The translations under genes and the position numbers were made by a program. From Membranipora membranacea (taxonomy: Eukaryota > Bryozoa > Gymnolaemata > Cheilostomatida > Membraniporidae), in NCBI GenBank assembly GCA_914767715.1, contig OU612071.1:18720948-18784947 (forward strand): 64,000 nt of DNA, in the 5' to 3' direction. This document shows, one piece after another, positions 47,581 through 57,990 of this stretch. The notes beneath the pieces were generated by a model that searched no databases, had not been told where the DNA came from, and was given only the letters and a program-made list of their open reading frames with translations. How positions within the stretch are numbered: the stretch's first letter is position 1; each line of letters begins with the position of its first letter.

Positions 47581-49066
47581 ATTGTGCCTAGTATATTTAT
47601 CAATTTTATTTTATTATCAATTTATACGCTTGCCAATTATGTTAAAAAATAACTAAGCCGCGAATCTCGTTTATGGCTACCACAAATTTCTAATCTGATC
47701 TCTCGCTGAACTTCTCCCTCTAAATATTGACCAACATTAATGGGGTTTACAGGTCAACCTGCACCTAACACAACAAGATCACGGTCATTTCTTACCACTT
47801 AGTATTCAAAACATAAAAGATCAAGTGAACGTCATCTGGTTCTATCAATTCAGTTATGTGTAGAAAACCATAGAGTCAAGATGTGAAAACCAATATTAAC
47901 TAGGAATACACCAGAGGTATTTCAATTTTAACTTTTAATTCTGATTTGAACTCTAATTTTTCAATGGTATACATCATTTGAAGCTTATTGTTTTATAAGT
48001 ACATTGTAAATGAATATTCTTGGAAAAACCATTTCAATTTCGTTTTTGATAATTTGATCATAATTTGATTAGTGTTACTCATGTTTTTTAAACAATTACA
48101 GGTTCCACGGACTTTAAATGGAATATCAAATATTATGGATAACAGACAAAATAAAGAAATCGTAGTTCAGTGAACTTTGTCTAGATAATTCTAGTTATAA
48201 GAGTTCTACACCTAACCCGAACGAACGGCTAAAGTTCATAGATAACTTTATAGTGAAACCTTATGACAATAAGGAAAATCGTAAATCATTCACAAGCGGT
48301 GAGCTCAATTACGCTCAATCACGGAACTGTGGATCCACATCAACACAGTTAAAAAACGCTATACGGACTCGTGTTACACACAGGTTATGCTTATATAACA
48401 CAAGATAACCAAGATTCCTTACTAACGGTTTTCTGCAGAATCGCATCATCGAACGTACATCAACTGTCGTCAAACAAGGCTAAAACAATAAGGACAGTTC
48501 GTACACACAGCATACTGCAGTTTAAAATCTCTCAATTACGGACTAAACTCGATACAGCTAGGATACTAATTGGATTGCATCACTCATACTGCAGCTGATC
48601 ATCACAGAATCTACCTAGCTTCAGACTGTCAGCTAAGTACAACACAATATTAATTGAGGACAATCATAACAAACTCTCAGTGTGTTAATGAACTTCGACT
48701 GGTATCACATAACCAGACAGCAACGACCCAAAATACCATAGTATACAAATAAAGAACATTTTGCTCATTGTCTGTACACACTGCATTGTTTTATACACAC
48801 ATTAAAGTTTGGAGTTGTCTTATGACAAGATAACATTTTATGAATTTTCACTACTGTGTGCATTGTTATTGAGGTATTAAGATCTATTTTGGAACAAGGG
48901 AAAATTTTTTAGATTTCATAGTTTTTATTTAAAAAGTAAATTCGACAGAGCCAGGTAAATCAAAACAAAAGTGCAGTTTACATCAAACCGTTGAGTAATT
49001 GAATTGACAACTGAACAATAAGCCTTGTAACCAACGTAAATAGTAAGAGCGTAATCCTAAAGTGTC
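47581..49066. other. Probable 5' LTR and leader of the plus-strand BEL/Pao element
   Basis: No long open frame. AATAAA at 48748-48753 and the leader-like stretch before the gag Met at 49067 suggest that an LTR R region and leader lie in the last ~400-900 bases. I could not fix the LTR edges because the 3' LTR is missing from the window. The first few hundred bases are unassigned. Confidence 0.35.
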
Positions 49067-49680
49067 ATGATGTCGGACAGTCCAGGGTCAGAATTGGCTT
49101 CTCAATCAATCGAGTCAGAAAATCAGTTAGATAGCTCAAATTCCCCTGTGAACCCGGATGATCTGCGCTCACAACGTGCTCAGTCGCGCCAAGCAAAACA
49201 GCTCGAATATGAAATTTTACAACTTAGCAGCAAATTTGTCAGCGAAATTAACCAGCAGTCAGCGTGCATGATAGATTTCTTGGATAAATTTACTCATTCT
49301 GTTGAAAGTGAAAGTCATTCAATTTCTACAAAAGATGTTGATTCATTTGTAAATGAAACTGAGCTCAAGATCAAGGATATTGTTGAAACACATGAGAAAC
49401 TCAAGGTAATAAATGAAAACGAAGTCAACCATGGACATGAAAAGCTCTTAAATGAATTTCTTTCCGATGTCGATACATTGAAAACGCAAATACAAAGCCG
49501 TCGACAAGAAGAAGAGGAAATTCTCAATGAGGAACAGGCGCTGCACGATGCAAAGGAAAAACTAGAAGAAAAAATGCAGGCTTACAAAGGGGGGTATCTT
49601 CCTAAGAAAGGTTGAGTCAACAAAGGTATGTTCTCCCTCGCTCGTCAGTCCGCATACGAGAGCGGCGGCGTCTTCAACAC

Positions 49681-52600
49681 CAAACACCGACACTGCGTTT
49701 CATACCCAAGAATTGTCTGACAATTCTGTACAATTCTAGAATTGTCATAAACTGACCTATATATCATAACCCAACCAGCAACCATTATTGTGTAATTAAC
49801 CCTGCCTGCTAAATAAATTACTTTCATTATTGATATTGTATAGCCATAGTATAAGCCTTTACAGTTCTAGTCAATATCATACAATTGGATATGCTGTAAT
49901 GAATAGATATTGCTGTGCAAGGTAGCATCAAAATCTATATTGCGGGAGGCTTTTTGTATCATCATGATGGAAAATGAAAGCATTCCATTTGAATAGTTGG
50001 CTCACAATTTTTGTAAGCACGGAAAACTCTTAGTAATGAGTATGATGACGCGACAAAATACTTATGTTCAACTCTTCTGTGTTGTACCATACCCTACGTT
50101 ATATTTTGTGCAATCTGTTAATATTGGGAGCAACTGCATAAATAGAATACATCAGCTAAACTATGCTAGCAGAATTATCAGAAAACTTTGCTACTAATAA
50201 AAGTGTACAACGTCGCTCCCCAGATGAGCGAGGAATTACTTTGTATCAACTGTCCTACATGCCTAAGTGGAGAGAAGTGATATGTGAATGAGGCCATATT
50301 ATCCACAGAACCACTGACTACTGAAAATATGCTGACTGATGCTAAAAAAGCTCAAACTTGGTGTCACAGCAAGTAGTATGAGTGCTGATTATTGGCATAG
50401 TCTAAATTACGCCCCTTGTGATTATTGAGAGTGAATGGCTTTCAGCTATTTCTATTTGTTGGACAAAGATGCTCTGAGCATGGAGTTAGCTCTGAATGTT
50501 ATGGTATGTGGGCTGAGGGAGGCAAAGGTAAATCAACTATCGTAAGCCTGGTATATATTCATTACCTGTCTACAAAGGAGCTCTTGATGTTTTACTATAT
50601 AATTCTCAGCCATCTCAGCTTTATGGTGCACAAGAAGCAATTCTGGCATAGTTCTGTCTCACTCTTGGATGGTAGTTCCCTAGTAGGTGTTATCACTAGT
50701 ACAGATAGTATTAAAATGTCAGACTAGTGGCAACACCGTTTAATGTAATAAATTTTAATCTGTCAGCTTGAGTGCCACAAGCAGGGAGATTGGCCAATAA
50801 CAGGCATAATTACATAACTACCTTGATATCCTTGTTGTCAAATTTTTTAATTCTCCAATTAAGTATAATTAATACTGTTTGTTAATCCTTCACACACATT
50901 CCATTGCACTTGTAACAAGTCATCATGACACACTTGTGGAATCAGAGAGACAGGAGTCATTGTAAGCTGCCCTAACTTCCTGTCTTTTGCCGCTGATAAT
51001 GACTGCCGTGAATTTTTAATTTCGCGAATATTCATTTTTATAATGATGGTTTGTTTGGGTGTAAGTGCAATCATGATCATTCTTTGACGGAAGAGTGAGG
51101 GGGCGGGAAGTTGTAACATTTTATGCAAAATTCTATCAGGCAGATTAAACAGTGCATTGTAGCCATTAATTGAATTTTATGGTATATGGGTAGAGAGAAG
51201 CAAGAGTAAATCTAACAGGCCTATTATTCGATGACACAATAGAACTGTTTGTACAGAATGTCTGGTGGTCACTGTAAATTCTAAATTTATCAATGCAGCG
51301 GATAATAATAATCTGAGAGCTTTGAAAGATTATCTGCCAAAAGGCTGTCCAGGCAATAATTTATCGCTTTAAAATTTAACAGCTGTAATGGCCCTGCAAG
51401 CCCCTAATCTGAATTTGTTGAAATGATTGGAATTTCAGGTTGATAGAACCTTTAACATACCAAACTCTTTGATGCATACAATTAATGGCTACAGTGTACA
51501 GTTTGATCATTTTCATTGAGATTAGCTTATTATTGAATTTGAACAAGATTCTCACAGTGTCAACTGCCAATTGTTTACCTTTCAATTAACATCAACATCT
51601 TAGCCAAGCATAATTGGATGTATTGTTGGTATCCAAGTTATTTACCCATGAAGTCATAATCAAGATAAGCCAGTAAGAATGTTAATTTTGTTTACACTGG
51701 CATTCATAGGCACCTTCACAGAACTTATGAGGTACCAGTAGATTTGTAAATGAACCACCCTGTGGATAAACACACAGATTATCATATAATGCTGGCTCAA
51801 CTCTTGAAGTTGACCAAGAAGCGCGGAATATCAATGAAACTTTTTTGCAAATACTGGAGAATAAGGGCGCCAGAGAATTTAAGGTTTTTTGCGAGGCAAT
51901 CTCATTCTTGGCATAATAACTCTGTACAATGATCAGCTTTGATGCAGAGTTTGGTGAAATAATTTGATAAAAATATACAAATGGAATTTGGACAATTATC
52001 TAGTTTTTTGCATAAAATGTTACAACTTCCCGCCCCTCACTCTTCTGACAAAGAATGATCATGATTGCAATCACACCCAAACAATCATCTTTATAAAAAT
52101 GAATATTCGCGAAATTTAAAACTCAATTCATTATCAGCAGCAAAAGACAGGAAGTTAGGTCAGCTTACAATGACTCCTGTCTCTCTGATTCCACAAGTGT
52201 GTCATGATGACTTGTTACAAGTGCAATGGAATGTGTATGAAGGATTAACAAACAGTGTTAATTATACTTAATTGTACAATTAAAAATTTTGACAACAAGG
52301 ATATCAAGGTAATTATGTAATTATGCCTGTTATTGGCTAACCTCCCTGCTTGTGGCACTCAAGCTGACAGATTAAAATTTATTACTTTAAACGGTGTTGC
52401 CACTAGTCTGACATTTTAATACTATCTGTACTAGTGATAACACCTACTAGGGAACTACCATCCAAGAGTGAGAGAGAAATATGCCAAAATTGCTTCCTGT
52501 ACACCGTATAACTGAGATGGCTGAGAATTATATAGTATAACATCAAGAGCTCCTTTGTAGACAGGTAATGAATATATACCAGGCTTACGATAGTTGATTT

Positions 52601-53228
52601 ACCTTTGCCTCCCTCAGTCCACATACCATAACATTCAGAGCTAACTCCATGCTCAGAGCATCTTTGGCCAACAAATAGAAATAGCTGAAAGCAATTCAAT
52701 CTCAATAATCACAAGGAGCGTAGTTTAGACTATGCCAATAATCAGTACTCATACAACTTGCTGTGACACCAAGCTTAGGTTTTTTTAGCATCAGTCGGCA
52801 TATTTTCAGTAGTCAGTGGTTCTGTGGATAATATGGCCTTATTCACATAACACTTCTCTCCACTTAGGCATGTAGGACAGTTGATACAAAATAATTCCTC
52901 GCTCATCTGGGGAGCGACGTTGTACATTTTTATTAGTAGCAAAGTTCTGATCTGAACCTGGGCCTCCCGCAATATAGATTTTGATGCTACCTTGCACAGC
53001 AATATCTATTCATTACAGCATATCAAATTGTATGATATTCACTAGAACTGTAAAGGCTTATACTATGGCTATACAATATCAATAATGAAAGTAATTTATT
53101 TAGCAGGCAGGGTTAATTACACAATAATGGTTGCTGGTTGGGTAATGATATATAGGTCAGTTTCTGACAATTCTAGAATTGTACAGAATTGTCAGACAAT
53201 TCTTGGGTATGAAACGCAGTGCGACAGA
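49681..53228. mobile_element. 3.5-kb palindromic non-autonomous DNA element
   Basis: Flanked by TTCAACAC at 49673-49680 and 53229-53236, an 8-bp target duplication. The left arm (49681-51128) is the reverse complement of the right arm (52011-53228), with high similarity. The left arm carries about 210 bp (near 49960-50175) that the right arm lacks. The central unique part is 51129-52010. Near each tip are two short palindromes, GAATTGTC-T-GACAATTC and ACAATTCTAGAATTGT. The outermost 10-15 bases match poorly; the inverted repeat is clear from CACTGCGTTTCATACCC inward. The duplicated short frames in the arms (for example around 50425-50727) show no known domain. An 8-bp duplication fits hAT and a few other superfamilies. 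No transposase is seen. Confidence 0.75.
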
Positions 53229-53407
53229 TTCAACACATCTAATCTACCAAGTGCAGATGAAACAAATGGAGTTCAGCAACCTCAAACCAACACCCAGGAG
53301 ATACTCAAGGCATTCACTGACAACCTGGCTGAATCTTTTAACTCTAAGCTACGGGGGATAGCTGAAAACCAACCCAAACCTTACAGAAAGTCTATGGAGC
53401 CAAATAC

Positions 53408-55680
53408 GGGTAGGTACGAAAAACCGAACCACGAACTCACGAACTACGAACCCTCTAAAAACCGAACTCAGGATTATCCTCTCCTGCTTAAATCAATTTG
53501 CTCAAAGTTTAAATTGTCAGTAGCCAATGAAATGTCATGTTTTTGATAAGTGACCAATAATATAACAGACATCAAACTTTGACTTTTAATAGAGCTCATT
53601 GCACCCTAACTAGGTGCACTAGCTCAAGGTCACTTGATGTAAAATTATGGAGAGCAAGATGGCACAGTTTGGTACACACCAAGGAAATGATGCCATTGTC
53701 AAATTAGTCATCATGAATCCAAATGAACTTTTGCATTGGAGAGAGGAATGGTTTGACTATATATATTCCTGCAAGTTTGAAAATGATGGAAGTATGAGGA
53801 GCTACTACAGAAGGCTGTAATGGAGGACACACCACACTTATTTATTAGATTGGAGCCCCTTTGACTCGTCACAGGAGGAGCAGAAGGCTGCCTCCTGAAT
53901 CATCACCTCTCAACAGAGTTAACAAGTATGTACTATGGGTGTTGGCCTATCTTGAAATATTGTTTTGAAAGTTCATGGCTGTTCTTTGGTTTCAAACAAA
54001 GCATGAGGGGGAAAGTAGGACCTCTAATATACATTAAAATTCTTCTATAAAAAATTGAGCTTATTTACTATATATATAACTATAACTGTTAACTGTTAGG
54101 TCTTACATACAGCATTTTGTGCTACTTTAAGAGATATCAGATCAGTGTTGCCTCTCTGAAATTTACATTAGCTTGATCAGGCTTCATCATCTATGAAATG
54201 ATCCTACTAGTATGAAAGTGGTTAGGCAAATACTATATATTAATCTGCATATTCTGTAATAACTAACATAAGAAATCTTGTGTTTGTAGATATCCATGCG
54301 GGCCCTTACTCATTACAACCTCAGCTATTGATTTCTCTGACTCGTACCACAGAATACAAAATTATTTTGGTCCGATGGTCAGACTAACATGCTGTACTAT
54401 AGCTGTGTAACGAAGTCAGGTTCAAGCTGTGGTGGCCCGGACTAAACTGATAATGATATTATCCTAGTCTTCTGAAACGGCCTCGTGTAAAACAACTACA
54501 TAGTAATTAAGCTGCAAGTTGGGTCAGGTATGTACCAAAGTTAATTGGTATATTATTCATTTTATCCCAGTCGAGCATGATTGATAATGTAATGTGGTGT
54601 GAGCTTCACCAGTCACCATCTAGCCATGAAAAAAGCAATTAATATTAACCGGCAATGAAGAAACAGGGAGCTTGCCTCATGCTGCCCTAAAGCTATGAGT
54701 AGAGCGCAGTGAGCAAAAAGTGAGTTTTAGATTTTAACTGCTAATATCATGACATATGATATCAAACACTTCTCTTTGAATTTGAATGTGATATTTTCTG
54801 TTTTTTTAGTTACGCAGTACCAGAAGTCACAGCACAATCCTAGTGATAGCTGTTATGCAACAGTGATGGCTTGATAGTTAGCTTACTGTCATTAACAACG
54901 TACATTGCCACTACGATTGGATAGGAACTGCTTTATGTCCCCGATGGTCTACCATCACACGTGTATTCACAGCCATGAATGCTCACACTTCAGTATTAAT
55001 CCACCTGAGCCATTACTATTCTCTCAGGCCTTTTTTTCTGCCTCTCATTTTGCCGCTTTTTCAGGCACCACAATATACAAATAAGTTCATTGAATACACG
55101 TGTAAACACCATCAACAGTCTCTTCTCTGAACCATTACCTTTATTTGAATGCGCATATAATATGTTATCTGATTGGATCACCTTATCACTCAAACAGTGC
55201 AATGATCACATAAACAGAGTATTTGCAAGCATCATTAGTAAGTAAAAGCATCACTGCGTGCATTTGTGCATAATCACTCAATTATCCAGGATCAGTCGCA
55301 CCACCATGGTAATAATCACTAAGTTTGAACTTGGTGGCTCCCAGCTCTCCGGAACCTCTGTCTCAATCTGGAAATCGTTCAGGCCATGATCTAGCCTGGT
55401 GTCTCTTCTAGAACAAAATCCCCTTCTTTGTTCAGTCGGGGACAAACTCCCTGTTCCCTTCCCACTCTCCCTGCTCATATGTCCCAAACTCTCTGCTGGG
55501 ATTGGAGTTGTCCTCTACCATTTGCCAAAGTGCAAGAGAGGATAACTGTTCATCAAAATTTTGACTTTTTGTTACAAAGAACATCATTGGCCGAAATTAT
55601 GTTATCAGACACATTGAAGGTTCGGTTTTTTAAAGGTTCGTAGCTTGTGAGTTCGTGGTTCGGTTTTTCGTACCTACCGG
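53408..55680. mobile_element. 2.3-kb TIR element without transposase
   Basis: Terminal inverted repeats of about 60 bp: the left end begins GGGTAGGTACGAAAAACCG, and the right end read backwards begins CCGGTAGGTACGAAAAACCG. The repeat continues with only a few differences to about 53467 and 55620. Both sides carry the 8-bp target duplication CCAAATAC (53400-53407 and 55681-55688). The interior has no long open frame and no recognised domain, so it is non-autonomous. The 8-bp duplication suggests hAT or a similar superfamily. Confidence 0.8.
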
Positions 55681-56308
55681 CCAAATACCTTCAGTGGGAA
55701 CACTTTAGAATTCGGAGACTGGGAAGTTGATATGGATGCTTATGTGTCTGATGAAAGTCTGTCCGACAGAGAAGCCCTGCGTTATCTCAAGAAGTTTGTT
55801 GCAGGGGATGCCAAGAAAGCCATCTTTGCACTACTGACCTACAGAAATGTAGACTCGTGAAAAGCTACGTGAGAGGTTCAGCATGCAAGGCTGAGTGGCA
55901 AGGATACTACTCCAAAAACTAGACAACTGGCCAAATATTCGGCACAGCGATGGAATGAAGATGAGAGAGTTTGGTGATTTTCTGGACCAGATAAGGAGGA
56001 GTAGGAGCTCTACAGAAGGTTTGAGGATAGTGGACACAGAGACATACAATGAAAGAATATGTCACAAGCTGCCAGACAATGCTAAGTTTGCCTGGACTCA
56101 GAAGGTATGCAGAGCTAGGAGACAAAAGATTGACCACCCCTCTTTCTCTGTTTTCACTGAGTTCATACTTGAACAAGCAGATTGTTATATGAGCAGCATC
56201 ATGCAATCTACAAGCAAAGAACAGAAGTCTGAAAACTTAAAGGAACAATACACTTCTGATCTCTGTTTGACAGCCAACGCAGCTCTGAAAAATGTATGCA
56301 GGTACTAA

Positions 56309-56630
56309 AACTCTGGTAATATAGTGTAAAAAACCCTGTTCTGCTCAAATATGCATTCAAAATTGAAGTTGTGCATCCCCAACATGAAATAAGACAACTA
56401 ATAGAATGAAGTTTTTAGCTGAAATAGTCTGCTTTTCTCAATAGGTTGTCTGCTCCTACCTGATGAATTTATACAAAGGTATCATAATGCGCATATGCAT
56501 GATGTAATATTTTCTAGCCACCCAAACATTTTGCATTTAAGCCATATCCGGGAGGTTTTTCAACAGAAATGACTTGCAGCAATCAGAGGATTTTCTGAGT
56601 TTATCAAACATTCACTGTTGAAACTAAAAG
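56309..56630. other. Upstream region of the P2X7-C gene
   Basis: AT-rich, no clear TATA box. Lies between the end of the gag relic and the ATG at 56631, so the gene's promoter borders or includes retroelement sequence. Confidence 0.4.
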
Positions 56631-57702
56631 ATGAGTTCTAAACCAACGCCGTATGCTTTTGCTCCAACCAAGAATGGCCAGAAGCTTCCTTGGGAATTGG
56701 GGATACCTGAAGATGGGAGAGTTCTGCCTCCTGTCCAAACTGGACACAGAAATACTAGTGGGAGTACAAGTACAGGATCATCATCATCTGCTACTGGGAG
56801 TGCTGACCCCTCACCTTACCGACCAGGAAGGATGTGGGAGGCCTTTAGAGAGGAACAGCATGAGCAACAACATGTTGATCAGGTAATGTTTTGTAAAATT
56901 GCTTCAAGCTTTCATATATTTTATATAACATTGATCGCATCTGCATCCATATTCACACTTACATTACATGGGTCAGATCCTATAAATCTAAAACAGCTAA
57001 GCGAATACAATCCTTATTCAGTAAGATCAAGACCACGATAGATTATGTTGCTAAATACCTATTTCAGAAGTGGTTAGAAGGGTTGCCTCAATTCTGGCAG
57101 CATGTGAAATGGTAGATACTTTTTTACTAGGGCATGATTCCAGGTTGGGGTAGTATATTGACTTCCCTTTGATTGTTATTTAGGTCGAACAAAGACCATC
57201 GCCGCCTCCACCACCGCAGGCAGATGCTGTAGTCAGGAGGAGAGATGTCTGTACCTGCCAGAGATGTCCAGCAGATATGCCAACTAGAGCTGAAAAGAAA
57301 TGTTGTATGAAAGAGGACATAGTAAAGACATATTTTGAGGGGTATCAGGAAGGTGTCTGCCTATCTACAGCTGCCGAGGTGCAACATCTACTTCATCCCA
57401 TCTCTGTCAAGACCTCATGGCTAGCACAGCGTCAATACCTTGGATATCAGGGAGAGGACTTAAACTTTGAACTGATGACGAACGAAAATTACAGATACCA
57501 CGCCTATCGGAACTATACCAAGTATATTCACGGTATATTGGGGCAGTTCAGGAGAAAAGTTGTGCCAGCCTGCATGGTGACAGCTATTCGGAATACATGG
57601 CCCTCTGAAACTTACAGAGGATTCATTGATGTCAATGAGGACGGCCAGCCTTTACCACCTGATTATGACGAATTAGAAGCTCTTGAAGGAGAACAAATCT
57701 AG
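56631..57702 (+). CDS. P2X7-C (ballast) domain protein, soluble, two exons
   Basis: Exon 1 is 56631-56882 and exon 2 is 57184-57702. The intron is GT-AG with phase 0, and the protein is 256 residues ending in TAG. Residues 1-84 are low complexity (Ser/Thr/Gly-rich, then REEQHEQQHVDQ). Residues 89-95 are a proline run. A Cys cluster follows: CTCQRC at 107-112 and CC at 124-125. Then come YRYHAYRNYTKYIHGILG (about 187-204), VVPACMVTAIRNTWP (about 210-224) and YRGF. This order of Cys-rich segment, AYR-Y---HG-LG, P-C---IR--(F/W)P and Y-GF is that of the C-terminal intracellular domain of vertebrate P2X7 receptors, which binds zinc through cysteines. No channel or membrane segment is present, as in many invertebrate proteins that carry this domain alone. 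Its function is unknown. It is followed by a histone-type 3' end at 57725, and a decayed paralogue is at 783-1277. Confidence 0.85.
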
Positions 57703-57724
57703 AAGACTCCACCACCAACCCAAC

Positions 57725-57764
57725 GGCCCTTTTCAGGGCCACCATCTCTTATCAAAGAGTTGTT
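57725..57764 (+). terminator. Histone-mRNA-type stem-loop and downstream element
   Basis: The hairpin GGCCCT-TTTC-AGGGCC (57725-57740) is preceded by CAAC and followed by ACCATC. It matches the metazoan histone stem-loop: a six-pair stem starting GG, a UUUC loop, and an ACCA tail where cleavage occurs. TCAAAGAGTTGTT at 57752-57764 resembles the purine-rich histone downstream element that pairs with U7 snRNA, at the usual distance. The hairpin starts 22 bases after the TAG of a gene that is not a histone. No AATAAA is seen close by. If used, the mRNA would be non-polyadenylated, bound by SLBP and probably limited to S phase. Confidence 0.8.
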
Positions 57765-57891
57765 CCAACATTTTTAATTGATAAAATGATCATACAGCAG
57801 CACTGTTGAAGTCATTCCATAAACAATGACATGCAATGCTAAGTATCAAATGCCCACATAGTAGGGATTTGATAACTTTCTGATTTTTATC

Positions 57892-57990
57892 TAGGTTGAA
57901 CAAAGACTAGCACAACCTCCACAGGAAGATGTTGGATGATTTTACACGCTAGATGTGTCCTGTCATTATGCTAATAAGAGCTGAACGTGG
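57892..57990 (+). pseudogene. Decayed tandem copy of P2X7-C exon 2 start
   Basis: The end of the intron and the start of exon 2 recur here. TTATCTAGGTTGAACAAAGA matches TTATTTAGGTCGAACAAAGA at 57176, then both continue with Pro codons, a GCAGATG/GAAGATG block, AGATGTCC/AGATGTGTCC, and (C/A)TAATAAGAGCTGAA against CCAACTAGAGCTGAA. A TGA after about 14 codons and later decay make it non-coding. It probably came from an unequal duplication of the gene's second exon. Confidence 0.6.

Larger units (their letters stand above)
49067..56308 (+). pseudogene. BEL/Pao-type gag relic, split by two insertions
   Basis: The first part (49067-49612) is an acidic, Gln/Glu-rich, coiled-coil-prone frame starting MMSDSPGSELASQ. 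An in-frame TGA at 49613-49615 is followed in the same frame by VNKGMFSLARQ up to 49680. The second part lies at 53237-53407 and begins TSNLPSADETNG. The third (55681-56308) begins with FSGNTLEFGDWEVDMD, a Gag-type segment common in BEL/Pao elements, and after a stop and a frameshift near 55858-55895 continues as LLQKLDNWPN to DCYMSSIMQ. The pieces are separated by DNA elements at 49681-53228 and 53408-55680, each flanked by an 8-bp target duplication, and the frame on both sides of each insertion agrees. No zinc knuckle, protease or pol follows. It is non-functional in several independent ways. Confidence 0.7.

Noticed and set aside
49067-49615. Host coiled-coil gene
   Set aside because: The frame continues in phase through the target duplication into BEL/Pao gag sequence, so it is the N-terminal part of a retroelement gene.
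50425-50727. 100-codon frame repeated in the other arm (52403-52705) as a conserved gene
   Set aside because: The similarity follows from the inverted DNA repeat. Differences include non-synonymous changes with no bias that I can see, and no domain is recognised.
53085-53546. 153-codon plus-strand frame as one protein
   Set aside because: Its first ~46 codons lie in the right arm of the palindromic DNA element and the remainder is gag relic plus the tip of another element. The frame is a chance fusion.
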